Shown here: positions 27,840 through 37,211 of the stretch, in pieces | Layout of the letters: every line of letters starts with the position of its first letter | How positions within the stretch are numbered: the stretch's first letter is position 1 | Origin: Falsiruegeria litorea R37 | GTDB lineage: Bacteria > Pseudomonadota > Alphaproteobacteria > Rhodobacterales > Rhodobacteraceae | Reading direction: 5' to 3' | Length of the DNA stretch: 64,000 nt | Assembly: GCF_900172225.1 (NCBI RefSeq) | Contig: NZ_FWFO01000004.1 | Span: 1 to 64,000 of the forward strand | Notes under the pieces: generated by a model | The model's database searches: none | Told to the model about the DNA's origin: nothing | Seen by the model: the letters and a program-made list of their open reading frames with translations, nothing else | Made by a program: the position numbers and the translations under genes

Positions 27840-29255
27840 CTATGATGGGCCGATCATGAAGCAGGTCACGTTACGGGCCTTCAGGCGGCGGCATGCGAGA
27901 TCAGCCTGATCGCGCGTCATGCCCTGGAATGTTGCGTCGAAACCACGGGTCGATTGATCGACCTTGCGCAAGGTCCCGTCGAGTGTTGCCATCTCGGCTA
28001 GGGCAGTGCGCAACAGAACTTTCTCGGCCTGATAGCGGTTGGTATAGCGTCCGACGTTGATTCCCCAGTGATGACCGCCAGATGTCGACAAGCGGGTCAC
28101 AACCTCTTGCTCAGGCTGCGGTGCGGCTGCCGGCTCGGGGTCGACCGAAGTCAGAACCAGGTTTTCTGGCCGCAGCGCGGGTCGCGTTCCCGGGGCTGCA
28201 GGCGCCACCGAGCCAACCTCGGCTATGACTTCATTAATGCTGGCCTGGATGCTGTCTTGGTTTTGCTTGGCGGCTTCAGCCACCAGAACAGCGCCTGCTG
28301 CGGGACGAGATTGCGGACGTAGGCTGGTTTTGGGTGCACCGGCCAAGCGAATCGTCTTGCCGCTGCCGCCCGCTGTGGTGTTGCCAACATAGGCAGGACG
28401 GCTCGGCTTGCGGATTGGCGCCCGCGACGGTGCGCGGCGAAAGCCCAGGTCCAGTAGCTCGGCCACCTTGGCGTTGCGCGACGAACTGGATTTGCCGCCA
28501 AACACGGTTGCGATGATGCGCTCGTTGCCCCGTTTGGCAGAGGCCACCAGGTTGAAACCCGCCGCGCGGGTGTAGCCTGTCTTGATCCCGTCTGCGCCCT
28601 GATAAGCGGCCAGAAGACGGCGGTTGGTGTTGTTCACCGATTTGATTCCCGCGTTTGTCGATTTGCGCGAAAACAGGTTGTAGTATTGGGGGTAATCATA
28701 AAGCAGATGCCGCCCCAGCGTGGTCATGTCCCGCGCGGTCGACATATGACCGCTTTCGGTCAGGCCATGCGCGTTCTTGAACGTGGTGCGCGTCATTCCG
28801 AGTGCCTTGGCCGTGCGGGTCATGCGACGGGCAAATGCAGCCTCGGACCCGCTGATCGCGATGCCGATGGCTGTGGCCGCATCGTTCGCCGATTTCACGG
28901 CAGCAGCCCGGATCAGATAGCGGAACGCAATGCGCTGCCCCGACCGCAGGCCCAGTTTCGATGGCGGTTCGCTGGCGGCTTTTTGGGTTATGCGCACTTT
29001 GGTATCGAGTGTGATTTCGCCGTTTCGCACCGCCTCGAACGCGATGTAGAGCGTCATCATCTTGGTCAACGAGGCAGGGTGCAGGCGCGTGTCGGCATTA
29101 CGTGAATGCAAAACTTCTCCCGTGCGCGCGTCAATCACCATGGCCGCATAGGGGGCTGCCCGCGCGCTGAGCGGAATCAGAATGCACAGCCAAACGGCTG
29201 CTAGAAAAATAAGGCCCAAACGGGCCGGCTTTGTACGCCGAACCTGCACGATCAT
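27840..29255 (-). CDS. D-alanyl-D-alanine carboxypeptidase with SPOR domain
   Basis: A 471-residue S11-family penicillin-binding protein. A signal sequence covers residues 12-33 and is followed by the transpeptidase-like domain with all three motifs: S62-L-T-K65, S122-A-N124 and K225-T-G227. A basic, proline-rich linker (about 280-390) leads to a C-terminal SPOR domain (about 393-471), which binds denuded glycan strands at the septum. It trims the D-Ala of pentapeptides in the periplasm, probably at division sites. Monocistronic on the minus strand, with an extragenic repeat at its 3' end. Confidence 0.94.
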   Translation of the reverse strand: MIVQVRRTKPARLGLIFLAAVWLCILIPLSARAAPYAAMVIDARTGEVLHSRNADTRLHPASLTKMMTLYIAFEAVRNGEITLDTKVRITQKAASEPPSKLGLRSGQRIAFRYLIRAAAVKSANDAATAIGIAISGSEAAFARRMTRTAKALGMTRTTFKNAHGLTESGHMSTARDMTTLGRHLLYDYPQYYNLFSRKSTNAGIKSVNNTNRRLLAAYQGADGIKTGYTRAAGFNLVASAKRGNERIIATVFGGKSSSSRNAKVAELLDLGFRRAPSRAPIRKPSRPAYVGNTTAGGSGKTIRLAGAPKTSLRPQSRPAAGAVLVAEAAKQNQDSIQASINEVIAEVGSVAPAAPGTRPALRPENLVLTSVDPEPAAAPQPEQEVVTRLSTSGGHHWGINVGRYTNRYQAEKVLLRTALAEMATLDGTLRKVDQSTRGFDATFQGMTRDQADLACRRLKARNVTCFMIGPS

Positions 29256-29465
29256 TGCCTCTGTCTGCCTCTGGCCGCCGATTTTTCGGCTGGCTCATTG
29301 ATTAGTTACACACAGGCTAACACAGAGATTCCTCAAAATAAACCCGGAGGTTGCAGGCAGCCTGTCGAATTTCAGTTCAAGGAAAAACCACATGTAGCGG
29401 CCGTGGCGATCAGGCCCGCAACACCGGCCATTGTGGCAAGAATGTGGCGGCGGGAAATGGCCGGA

Positions 29466-30173
29466 TCAACTCAACCTGTTCAAAAGCGCGGGTAAACCGC
29501 CCAGGTCTTCCAATTCGCGAAACCGGGGTTCCTTCACAGGGGCTTCGGCATGTTCGATTTCCCAGGTCAGTCCGTGCGGAACGTATACTCCCCATCCGCC
29601 GGCCTCGATCGCGGGAACAACATCCGAGCGCATGGAATTGCCAACCATCATCGCATGCTCGGGACCATGACCATGGTGGGCAAAGATCGCCGCGTAGGAT
29701 GCGGGTGTCTTTTCGCTCACGATCTCGACACCGTCGAACAGATCGCCAAGGCCCGATTGTGCAAGCTTGCGTTCTTGATCCAACAAATCGCCTTTGGTGA
29801 TCAACAGGACGCGGTGGGTTTCAGCCACTGCTTTCACCGTTGCCTCGGCGTGTGGAAGCAACTCGATTGGGTGGTCCAGCATGTCCTGTCCAGCCTCAAT
29901 CAATTCGCGGATGACAGAGGCGGGCACGCGATCCTCGGTCACCTCAATCGCGGTTTCGATCATCGACAGCACGAACCCTTTCACACCATAGCCATAGTGC
30001 CCGATGTTGCGGCGCTCGGCTTCAAGCAGACGGTCGGCCAGATGGTCGGGTTGGGCATGCTCGGCCAGCAATTCGGCAAAGCGATCCTGAGTCAGGCGAA
30101 AGAAGCGTTCGTTGTGCCAAAGGGTGTCGTCGGCATCGAAACCAACAGTGGTGAGTTTACGATCCGTTGACAC
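29466..30173 (-). CDS. HAD-superfamily hydrolase, GTG start
   Basis: A 235-residue HAD phosphatase: motif I DADDTLW (residues 13-19), motif II in LLITKGD, motif III Lys in SEKTPASY, motif [14 protein letters not shown] helical cap of about 90 residues lies between motifs I and II. It dephosphorylates small metabolites; the substrate cannot be predicted. It is divergent from clpS. The GTG start at 30173 has GGGAAAG about 8 nt upstream. Confidence 0.88.
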   Translation of the reverse strand: MSTDRKLTTVGFDADDTLWHNERFFRLTQDRFAELLAEHAQPDHLADRLLEAERRNIGHYGYGVKGFVLSMIETAIEVTEDRVPASVIRELIEAGQDMLDHPIELLPHAEATVKAVAETHRVLLITKGDLLDQERKLAQSGLGDLFDGVEIVSEKTPASYAAIFAHHGHGPEHAMMVGNSMRSDVVPAIEAGGWGVYVPHGLTWEIEHAEAPVKEPRFRELEDLGGLPALLNRLS

Positions 30174-30259
30174 CTGTTCGCTTTCCCTTTTCTAAACCCG
30201 ATGGAAGGTTATATAAGCCACTATACCAAACCAACTCCCCAACCGGACTGTTCTGCGCG

Positions 30260-30601
30260 ATGTTGCTACAACCCTTGATGATGTCGGACAACCCAGGCGA
30301 CGACAGCGACACCTCGGTGATTGTCGAAACCCGGCCCAAGACCAAGCGTCCGCCGCTGTACAAGGTGCTGCTGCTGAACGACGACTACACCCCGATGGAG
30401 TTTGTGGTCCATGTTTTGGAACGGTTTTTCGGTATGACACATGCCGAAGCGTTCGAGATCATGCTGACGGTCCACAAGAAAGGCGTCGCCGTGGTTGGCG
30501 TGTTCAGTCACGAGATTGCCGAGACCAAGGTGGGCCAGGTGATGGATTTCGCCCGCCGTCACCAGCACCCGTTGCAATGTACCATGGAACGCGAAGAGTA
30601 A
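30260..30601 (+). CDS. clpS: ATP-dependent Clp protease adaptor ClpS
   Basis: A 113-residue ClpS with the N-degron pocket region [16 protein letters not shown] and the C-terminal [10 protein letters not shown]. It delivers N-end-rule substrates to ClpAP. Family length is about 106 residues. In-frame starts at 30260, 30278 and 30281 are all possible; I give 30260, the first of the group. The further upstream frame to 30167 overlaps the divergent HAD gene and is unlikely. clpA is not next to it; an rRNA methyltransferase gene follows after 9 nt. Confidence 0.92.
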   Translation: MLLQPLMMSDNPGDDSDTSVIVETRPKTKRPPLYKVLLLNDDYTPMEFVVHVLERFFGMTHAEAFEIMLTVHKKGVAVVGVFSHEIAETKVGQVMDFARRHQHPLQCTMEREE

Positions 30602-30610
30602 GGCGCGCCG

Positions 30611-31588
30611 ATGTCTGTCCGCTTGTCTCTGGCGCTCGATTCGGGCGATCTGCTGCCGTGTGATGCTATCTCGGTCGTTTTGCCGACCCCGGATCACGAT
30701 CTGGGCGTGTTGCCCAAGACCGCGCAGATCGTGCAGCCCTTCAAACCGTTTCACGATCATTTTCAGGCGCAGGGTTTTGCCTGTGTACCCGACAGCGATG
30801 ACGCCTGCGATCTGGCGATTGTCTTTGTGTCGCGCGCCAAGGCGTTGGCCCGGGATCTTGTGGCGCGGGCCTGCCTGCGGTGTTCAGGCTGGGTGGTGAT
30901 CGACGGGGCCAAGACAGATGGTATCGACAGCCTGATCAAGGACATCCGCAAGCGGGTTGATGTGTCTGGCCCGATTTCCAAAGCACATGGCAAGATTTTC
31001 TGGTTTCGCGGGCAAGAGTCTGATTTTTCTGATTGGATCGCGCCCGGACCCCAGGTTGTCGACGGGTTCCAAACCGCGCCAGGTGTTTTCTCGGCCGATG
31101 GCATTGATCCTGCTTCGGCCCTGCTGTCACAGGCCTTGCCGGACAAGCTGGGCCGTCGGGTGGTTGATCTGGGCGCCGGGTGGGGATTTCTGTCCGCCCA
31201 GGTCCTGAAGAACGCCAAAGTCGAACAGCTGGATCTGGTCGAGGCCGACCAAACTGCACTTGCCTGTGCGCGGGCAAACATCACCGATTCACGCGCACGA
31301 TTTCACTGGGCAGATGCACTGAATTGGCGGGCGGCCGAGCCTGTGGACACAGTTGTCACCAATCCTCCGTTTCACACATCCCGTGCGGCTGATCCGGCGC
31401 TGGGGCGCGGATTCATCGCTACGGCTGCGCGTCTCTTGGCGCCTTCGGGGCAGCTTTGGCTGGTGGCCAACCGCCACCTTTCTTACGAGGCCGCGCTGAC
31501 CGAGCTATTCGGGCAGGTCAACGAAGTCGCAGGCGACAATCGGTTCAAAATCCTGCACGCCACCCGTCCTGCTCGCACCCGGCGCTGA
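30611..31588 (+). CDS. RsmC-like 16S rRNA guanine-N2 methyltransferase
   Basis: A 325-residue class I SAM methyltransferase with two domains. The C-terminal half has motif I VVDLGAGWGFLS (about 180-191), motif II LDLVEAD and the catalytic TNPPFH, the N/D-P-P-F motif of base-amine methyltransferases. Length and the degenerate N-terminal half match RsmC/RlmG proteins, which modify G1207 of 16S rRNA. RsmC versus RlmG cannot be settled here. It follows clpS closely. Confidence 0.83.
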   Translation: MSVRLSLALDSGDLLPCDAISVVLPTPDHDLGVLPKTAQIVQPFKPFHDHFQAQGFACVPDSDDACDLAIVFVSRAKALARDLVARACLRCSGWVVIDGAKTDGIDSLIKDIRKRVDVSGPISKAHGKIFWFRGQESDFSDWIAPGPQVVDGFQTAPGVFSADGIDPASALLSQALPDKLGRRVVDLGAGWGFLSAQVLKNAKVEQLDLVEADQTALACARANITDSRARFHWADALNWRAAEPVDTVVTNPPFHTSRAADPALGRGFIATAARLLAPSGQLWLVANRHLSYEAALTELFGQVNEVAGDNRFKILHATRPARTRR

Positions 31589-31624
31589 TCGCCGCTAACG
31601 TGGGCTCAAACCAGGAGGATTCGG

Positions 31625-32425
31625 ATGTCCTTTTCCATCGCAGGCAAAACCGCAATCGTCACCGGCGCTGCCAATGGCATTGGTCTGGCCATCGGGCGCC
31701 ATTTTGCTGAAATGGGCGCAAACGTCATGTTCGCGGACATGGACGAGAAAAGCCTGATCAGTGAATTGGGCGAACAGGCGGATGAAGGGAATGTGCGCTA
31801 TTTCGCAGGAGATCTGCGTGAAAAACTGACGATTGCCAATCTGCTGTCGGCCACATTGGATGCCTTTGATCAGATTGACGTGTTGGTAAATGGCGCGCGT
31901 CAAGTGGCCCCGTCGGACCCACTGGATGCAGACGATGCCTCGGTCCGCACATTGCTGGATCAGAACCTCTTTCCTGCCCTGCGGCTGAGCCAGCTAGTGT
32001 CCAAGCGCATGATCAAGCAGTCCGAGGATCAGGACGAAGGCACGGCAGGCTCGATCATCAACCTGTCCTCTATAGCTGCGCGACGCACGCACCCCGAGTT
32101 ACTTGGGTATTCGGTGTCATCGGCTGCATTGGATCAGATGACCCGGTCGCTGGCGGTGGCCCTGGCGCCGAACCGCATCCGGGTGAATTCTATCGCGCTG
32201 GGCTCGGTCATGAGCGCGTCGTTGCAGAACGCGCTCAAGGACAACCGCGACGCGCGGACCGATATCGAAAACCACACCCCGCTGTCACGGATCGCCTCGC
32301 CGACAGAATTGACTGAGGCAGCGCAGTTTCTGGCCTCGGACGCGTCCGCCTTCATGACGGGACAGATCCTGACACTGGACGGGGGACGCACGTTGCTCGA
32401 TCCCGTTGGCGCCGCAGCACACTAA
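31625..32425 (+). CDS. atypical short-chain dehydrogenase/reductase
   Basis: A 266-residue SDR with a Rossmann fold. The cofactor motif TGAANGIG is intact and FADMDEK suggests NAD(H). The catalytic Ser (NLSS, residues 148-149) and Tyr162 are present, but the Lys of Y-x3-K is Ser166 (sequence YSVSS). The enzyme may be weak, use a different base or be non-catalytic. It lies 13 nt before hemF in the same direction, with RBS AGGAGG before its ATG. Confidence 0.82.
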   Translation: MSFSIAGKTAIVTGAANGIGLAIGRHFAEMGANVMFADMDEKSLISELGEQADEGNVRYFAGDLREKLTIANLLSATLDAFDQIDVLVNGARQVAPSDPLDADDASVRTLLDQNLFPALRLSQLVSKRMIKQSEDQDEGTAGSIINLSSIAARRTHPELLGYSVSSAALDQMTRSLAVALAPNRIRVNSIALGSVMSASLQNALKDNRDARTDIENHTPLSRIASPTELTEAAQFLASDASAFMTGQILTLDGGRTLLDPVGAAAH

Positions 32426-32438
32426 GAAAAAGAGCCTC

Positions 32439-33323
32439 ATGTTCGAGACAGAAAAAACCACCGCCGCCGCATGGTTTCGCAGCCTGCGTGATGAGATTGT
32501 CGCTTGCTTTGAAGCGCTGGAAGAGAGCCATTCCACAGGCCCCTTCTCCGAGATGGAGCCCGGCCGGTTCGAGGTGACCCCGACCAAACGCATGGCCGAT
32601 GACGGATCGGACGCAGGCGGCGGGTTGATGTCCGTCATGCGCGGCGGGCGAGTGTTCGAAAAAGTCGGTGTAAACGTCTCTGAGGTGCACGGCACACTTG
32701 GCGAGCGCGCGCAGACAGCCATGGCGGCACGAAAGGGCATCCCCGGCATGAAAGAGGACCCGAGGTTCTGGGCCAGCGGGATCTCTCTGGTGGCTCACAT
32801 GCGCAACCCCCACGTGCCTGCGGTGCATATGAACACGCGCATGTTCTGGACACCACATGCCTGGTGGTTCGGCGGCGGGTCGGATTTGAACCCCTGTCTG
32901 GAATACGACGAGGATACCGCACATTTCCATGCCGAGCAGAAGCGTCACCTCGACCCGCACGGGCTGGCGCATTATCCGCGGCTCAAGGAATGGGCGGACG
33001 AGTATTTCTATATCCCGCACCGCAAACGGGCGCGGGGTGTTGGTGGTATCTTTATGGACGACTACTGCACCGACAACTGGCAGGCGGACTTTGAGCTGAC
33101 TCAGGACATCGGGCGCGCCTTTCTGCCTGCTTTTGTGCCGTTGGTCGAGCGTCGGCGCGAAATGGCGTTTTCCGATGCGGACAAGGATGCACAGCTGGTG
33201 CATCGCGGGCTCTATGCCGAATACAATCTTGTCTATGACCGGGGCACCAAGTTTGGTCTTGAGACCGGCCACGACCCGGATGCCGTGCTGATGAGCCTGC
33301 CACCCTTGGCAAAGTGGGTTTAA
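32439..33323 (+). CDS. hemF: oxygen-dependent coproporphyrinogen-III oxidase
   Basis: A 294-residue HemF. It converts coproporphyrinogen III to protoporphyrinogen IX with O2 in heme and bacteriochlorophyll synthesis. Conserved blocks: GGGLMSVMRGGRVFEKVGVN-like start (about 60-80), HMNTRMFWTPHAWWFGGG, and YDRGTKFGLETGHDPDAVLMSLPP at the C-terminus. hemC and hemE lie a few kb away in the same window. The ATG at 32439 follows AAAAAGAGCC. Confidence 0.96.
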   Translation: MFETEKTTAAAWFRSLRDEIVACFEALEESHSTGPFSEMEPGRFEVTPTKRMADDGSDAGGGLMSVMRGGRVFEKVGVNVSEVHGTLGERAQTAMAARKGIPGMKEDPRFWASGISLVAHMRNPHVPAVHMNTRMFWTPHAWWFGGGSDLNPCLEYDEDTAHFHAEQKRHLDPHGLAHYPRLKEWADEYFYIPHRKRARGVGGIFMDDYCTDNWQADFELTQDIGRAFLPAFVPLVERRREMAFSDADKDAQLVHRGLYAEYNLVYDRGTKFGLETGHDPDAVLMSLPPLAKWV

Positions 33324-33354
33324 ACTTCACCTGAACGTTCTGTAGTGGTTCGGG

Positions 33355-33440
33355 GGCAGGGGGGGGGGCTCCCGCCCGTCGATCGTGCATCAAAGATGCC
33401 CGTCTCCGGTTGGGCCGGGCCTCGCTTCGCTCGGCGGGTG
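33355..33440. repeat. extragenic inverted repeat, copy 2
   Basis: A run of 10 G at 33359-33368 leads into CTCCCGCCCGTCGA, then a CATCTTTGATG-type hairpin, TTGGGCC (33410-33416) and a CTCGCTTCGCTCGGCGG block. It is the reverse complement of the right half of copy 1. It lies between convergent hemF and the minus-strand gene at 33494. Confidence 0.7.
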
Positions 33441-33493
33441 GCGTTTGGGGCCCCTGTTCCGTTCAGGAGCCGCCAAGGTTTACAATCCGGCGT

Positions 33494-33907
33494 TTACCAG
33501 GGCCAGAGTTCGTCTTCGATGCGGTCATAACAATAGTTCTGGGCCATATGCGCGGGCATGTTGTCCCCGACTTTCTTTACGGAAACCGAGTATCCCGTCG
33601 ATGTGTCGGCCCCCTGCGGTGGGTTCAGCGCGAACTGAACGCCTTTGCGGCCTTGAACCGTTACCGCAGGCCCTACCGGTTGCACCAGGTAGATGCGTTG
33701 GGTTGCGCTGCTGCGCAATACGCGAATGGCGTAATCGCCAGCACCGCACCAGAAATCCTTGGGGGCCGAGCCGTGGCGGTTCACCACTTCGAAGACGCCG
33801 CTTTTGTTGACGGGGTAGACCTCGAACCGGTTTATGGCCTGAAATCCGGCGGCCAAGGTGGGGGCAATCAAGGCCGCGGCCAGCAGCAGCGATGTTCTGA
33901 TACGCAT
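33494..33907 (-). CDS. secreted protein of unknown function
   Basis: A 137-residue protein with a signal peptide (MRIRTSLLLAAALIAP, cleavage near AAG at 20). The mature protein is about 117 residues, mostly beta, with Cys at about 54 (DFWCGAGDYA) and 126 (NYCYDRIED), which could form a disulfide. I do not recognise the family. It stands alone, convergent with hemF and co-directional with the desaturase gene about 100 nt upstream. Confidence 0.78.
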   Translation of the reverse strand: MRIRTSLLLAAALIAPTLAAGFQAINRFEVYPVNKSGVFEVVNRHGSAPKDFWCGAGDYAIRVLRSSATQRIYLVQPVGPAVTVQGRKGVQFALNPPQGADTSTGYSVSVKKVGDNMPAHMAQNYCYDRIEDELWPW

Positions 33908-34011
33908 GGGTGTTACCTTTCGAAAACTGAGTACTAGCGTACCTCAAGATCATAATCTGATTGCGGCGCGCGACCAGAAACCCCGCAAATACGTGAGCGG
34001 AGTTTATCGCC

Positions 34012-34956
34012 CTATGCAGATCGCCATCCGGCCTCGCGCAGCGAGGCGCCATAACTGTCGGCGGTCTTCATCTGGGGGCCAAGCCCTTTGCCCAATAGGG
34101 CCTCATGCATCTTGGGCAGGTTATAGCAGGGCACATGCATGACCATGTGATGTTCAAGATGATAGTTGACCCAATAAGGCGCCACCAGCAACCGCGCCAG
34201 CGGCCCGGCCATCGTCGTGCGCACGTTCTGCAAGGGGTTCTCGGATTGCTCGGTTGCACCGTGTTCGGCGATATTGCGCACGCGCAGGACAAACTGGAAC
34301 CAGGTCAAGTAGGGCAGCAGCCAAAAGGCCAGCCCCCACCACCAATCACCGATCAGGCCCATAATGACCATGACGCCAATGAACACGGGCATCGATTTCC
34401 AAAACTGCGGGGCTTTGAAACTTTGCGCGAAATCCGAGGCCGCAGATTCCATCGCCTCTTTGTCGCCTGCCAATTGGAAAGATCTCATGATCTGACCCAA
34501 CAGCTGCTTGGACCCGGTGCGACCGGTCAGATCGCGGCTGAACTTGCGTTTGAGTGATGCATGCGAAGTCGGGAACTTGGACGACAAAACCAAATCGGGG
34601 TCTTTGTCCGTCTGCGTGAAACGGTGATGGGTCAGGTGATAGTGCCTGTAAGCGGCCAACTCGGCCAGGATCGGGCGTCCGCAGAGCCATTCGCCAACCA
34701 GGTCATTCAGCTTGCGGCTTTTGAACAGAGCATTGTGTGCGGCCTCGTGCATCAGGATCGCCAGGCCAAGCTGGCGCGAGCCAATCACGATGACCGCAAT
34801 CAGGAATGTCACAGGGTTGGACCAAAGTCCAAAGAGTGCCAAAGCCAGTGCAATCGTGCCCCAGCAATGCAACGTCAGCCAGACGCCCATGGCGTCCGAC
34901 CGCTCGGCCAGCGGGCGGATTTCTTCGGTGCTCAGATACGCCTTTCCAGGTGTCAT
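34012..34956 (-). CDS. membrane fatty acid desaturase family protein
   Basis: A 314-residue di-iron membrane desaturase/hydroxylase. The three histidine boxes are present: H70-E-A-A-H74, HLTHH at about 107-111 and HLEHH in the C-terminal third, with four hydrophobic helices between. The family inserts double bonds or hydroxyls into acyl chains or carotenoids; the substrate is unknown. GGAGGAGG precedes the ATG at 34956. It is not linked to the other desaturase at 57 kb. Confidence 0.9.
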   Translation of the reverse strand: MTPGKAYLSTEEIRPLAERSDAMGVWLTLHCWGTIALALALFGLWSNPVTFLIAVIVIGSRQLGLAILMHEAAHNALFKSRKLNDLVGEWLCGRPILAELAAYRHYHLTHHRFTQTDKDPDLVLSSKFPTSHASLKRKFSRDLTGRTGSKQLLGQIMRSFQLAGDKEAMESAASDFAQSFKAPQFWKSMPVFIGVMVIMGLIGDWWWGLAFWLLPYLTWFQFVLRVRNIAEHGATEQSENPLQNVRTTMAGPLARLLVAPYWVNYHLEHHMVMHVPCYNLPKMHEALLGKGLGPQMKTADSYGASLREAGWRSA

Positions 34957-35039
34957 GGTGGGTCCTCCTCCGTCCTTTCGACGGTCCCAACGCCAAGACA
35001 GTCTGTCAAATTCGGCGCGGCGTCACAACTTCTGTGACG

Positions 35040-35999
35040 TTACGACCGCCATTCGAAAAACCCTTGGCCCGCCTGTGCCAGCAGTTTGGCGGCCATTTCG
35101 CGTCCCAGTTTGGCACCGTCTTCGACTGCGCAGGTTTGATCATCACGGATCACTTCGGACCCATCCGGGCGCAGCACCTCGCCGCGCAGACGCAGGGTGG
35201 TGCCATCAATCTCGGCCAGCCCGGCAATGGGGGTTTCGCAAGAGCCATCGAGCGCGGCCAAAAAGGCACGTTCCGCGTTCAGACGCTGCTCGGTCTCATG
35301 GTCATGGATGGTGGCCAGCAGATCGGCGGTGCGATTATCGTCGACGCGGCGTTCGATGCTGATCGCACCTTGGGCAATGGCAGGCAGCATATCTTCGGGG
35401 GCGATCGCAGTCGCGGGCACGTCGGCCATGTCCAACCGGTTGAGGCCTGCAAGCGCAAGGAACGTGCATTCGGCCACGCCATCGGCCAGCTTTTTCAGGC
35501 GGGTCTGCACGTTGCCGCGGAATTCCACCACCTTCAGGTCGGGCCGCCGGTTCAGCAGTTGTGCCCGACGGCGCAGGGACGAGGTTCCAACAGTCGCGCC
35601 TGTCACCAGATCGGCAATCGAGGATGCGCCGGGTGAGATGAACGCGTCGCGCACATCTTCGCGCGGCAGGAAGGTATCCAGGATCAGCCCGGCCGGTTGC
35701 ACGGTCGGCATGTCCTTGGTCGAATGCACGGCGATGTCAATGTCGCGCCGTACCATCGCCTCTTCGATTTCCTTGGTGAACAGCCCCTTGTTGCCGATCT
35801 CTTTGAGCGGTCTATCTGCGTCGATCATGGCGCGGTTGTCGCCGGTGGTTGTGATCACCACGATCTCAAACGCGTCATCGGGCAGGTCATGCGCGGCCAT
35901 CAGCCGATTGCGGGTCTCATAGGCCTGGGCCAAGGCCAGAGGAGAGCCACGGGTGCCGATCTTGAGCGGGGACGCGGGGGTAGGAAGCTGTGCTGTCAT
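35040..35999 (-). CDS. hemC: porphobilinogen deaminase (hydroxymethylbilane synthase)
   Basis: A 319-residue HemC. It joins four porphobilinogens into hydroxymethylbilane. The start PLKIGTRGSPLALAQA and the block HSTKDMPT are conserved, and the Cys in LDGSCETPIAG carries the dipyrromethane cofactor. The ATG 35999 matches the usual family N-terminus; the open frame upstream would overlap hemE. It is divergent from hemE with 104 nt between, a common arrangement in this family of bacteria. Confidence 0.97.
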   Translation of the reverse strand: MTAQLPTPASPLKIGTRGSPLALAQAYETRNRLMAAHDLPDDAFEIVVITTTGDNRAMIDADRPLKEIGNKGLFTKEIEEAMVRRDIDIAVHSTKDMPTVQPAGLILDTFLPREDVRDAFISPGASSIADLVTGATVGTSSLRRRAQLLNRRPDLKVVEFRGNVQTRLKKLADGVAECTFLALAGLNRLDMADVPATAIAPEDMLPAIAQGAISIERRVDDNRTADLLATIHDHETEQRLNAERAFLAALDGSCETPIAGLAEIDGTTLRLRGEVLRPDGSEVIRDDQTCAVEDGAKLGREMAAKLLAQAGQGFFEWRS

Positions 36000-36103
36000 A
36001 CCCCCTGCTTTAGTCGCGTCACATTGCCCTGACAATGGGGGCGTTGCTTGACAAATTGCCGCCAAAGGCAGAACCGGGTGTCTAAACGCAAATGGGGATG
36101 AGC

Positions 36104-37147
36104 ATGGCCGAACAAAAGAAACTGCTGCAGGCGTTGGCGGGTGAGGTACAGGATGTGCCGCCGATCTGGATGATGCGGCAGGCCGGGCGCTATCTGCCCG
36201 AGTACCGTGCGACCCGCGCACAGGCTGGGGATTTTCTGTCGCTTTGCTACAACCCTGAATTGGCCGCCGAAGTGACGCTACAGCCGATACGTCGCTATGG
36301 CTTTGACGCCGCGATTCTTTTTGCCGACATTCTGCTGGTTCCGCAGGCCTTGGGGGCCGATCTGTGGTTTGTCACTGGCGAGGGTCCGCGCCTGTCGACC
36401 ATCACGTCTCAAGCAGATTTCGACGCGCTTAAACCGACCAGTGACATTCACGAGACCCTGAACCCGATCTATGAAACCGTCCGCATCCTGTCGCGCGAGT
36501 TGCCGTCCGAGACCACATTGATCGGCTTTGCGGGCGCGCCCTGGACCGTTGCAACTTATATGATCGCAGGGCGGGGCACCCCGGACCAAGGCCCGGCGCA
36601 TGCGCTGCGCGAGGGGAACACGGCTGTGTTCGAGGCGTTGCTTGGGCGGATCACCGAAGCGACGATTGAATACCTTTCAATGCAGATCGAGGCGGGCGCA
36701 GAAGTGGTCAAGATCTTTGACAGCTGGGCTGGGTCGCTCAAGGGCGAAGCATTCGACAAATACGCGTTGGAGCCCGCCCGGGTGATAACGGCGGCACTAA
36801 AAAAGCGGTATCCGCATATTCCGATCATTGGGTTCCCGCGCGAAGCGGGTGATAAATACGTGGGTTTTGCCAGGGCGGCCGGTGTCGATTGCGTTGCGCT
36901 GGACAATTCCGTCTCGCCCGAGTGGGCCGCTAGGAACGTTCAGGTTGACGGTTGCGTGCAGGGCAACCTGGCCTCGCGCCACATGGTGACAGGCGGTCAG
37001 GATCTGATCGATGAGACGCGCGCGATCGTAAAGGCGTTTTCAGGTGGGCCGCATATCTTCAACCTGGGTCACGGGATCACACCGGATGCTGATCCCGCCA
37101 ACGTGCAGTTGATGATCGACACCGTGCGCGAAGGGGCGCGCGGATAG
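36104..37147 (+). CDS. hemE: uroporphyrinogen decarboxylase
   Basis: A 347-residue HemE. It decarboxylates uroporphyrinogen III to coproporphyrinogen III. The motif [17 protein letters not shown] is the family signature, and [14 protein letters not shown] is the second. ATG 36104 has GGGGA upstream; ATGs at 36092 and 36098 are alternatives. Just after the stop two GC hairpins end the transcript. Confidence 0.97.
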   Translation: MAEQKKLLQALAGEVQDVPPIWMMRQAGRYLPEYRATRAQAGDFLSLCYNPELAAEVTLQPIRRYGFDAAILFADILLVPQALGADLWFVTGEGPRLSTITSQADFDALKPTSDIHETLNPIYETVRILSRELPSETTLIGFAGAPWTVATYMIAGRGTPDQGPAHALREGNTAVFEALLGRITEATIEYLSMQIEAGAEVVKIFDSWAGSLKGEAFDKYALEPARVITAALKKRYPHIPIIGFPREAGDKYVGFARAAGVDCVALDNSVSPEWAARNVQVDGCVQGNLASRHMVTGGQDLIDETRAIVKAFSGGPHIFNLGHGITPDADPANVQLMIDTVREGARG

Positions 37148-37174
37148 GGGGCTCTGCCCCCGTCGCTTTGCGAC
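37147..37174 (+). terminator. double hairpin after hemE
   Basis: GGGGGC (37147-37152) pairs with GCCCCC (37156-37161), and GTCGC (37162-37166) pairs with GCGAC (37170-37174). CTCCCCCGCCGTATTTTCACC follows. Extragenic units of this general form are frequent at gene ends in Rhodobacteraceae. Confidence 0.65.
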
Positions 37175-37211
37175 TCCCCCGCCGTATTTTCACCAAGAAG
37201 AAAGAAGGACG

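Noticed and set aside
29372-29458. Short minus-strand frame with a twin-Arg-like start (SRRHILATMAGVAGL)
   Set aside because: It has no ATG before the RR motif (ATT only) and ends after 28 residues, so it is probably chance or a gene remnant.
36000-36103. Possible chromosome origin beside hemE, as in Caulobacter
   Set aside because: The gap is only 104 nt and has no DnaA boxes or AT-rich core.
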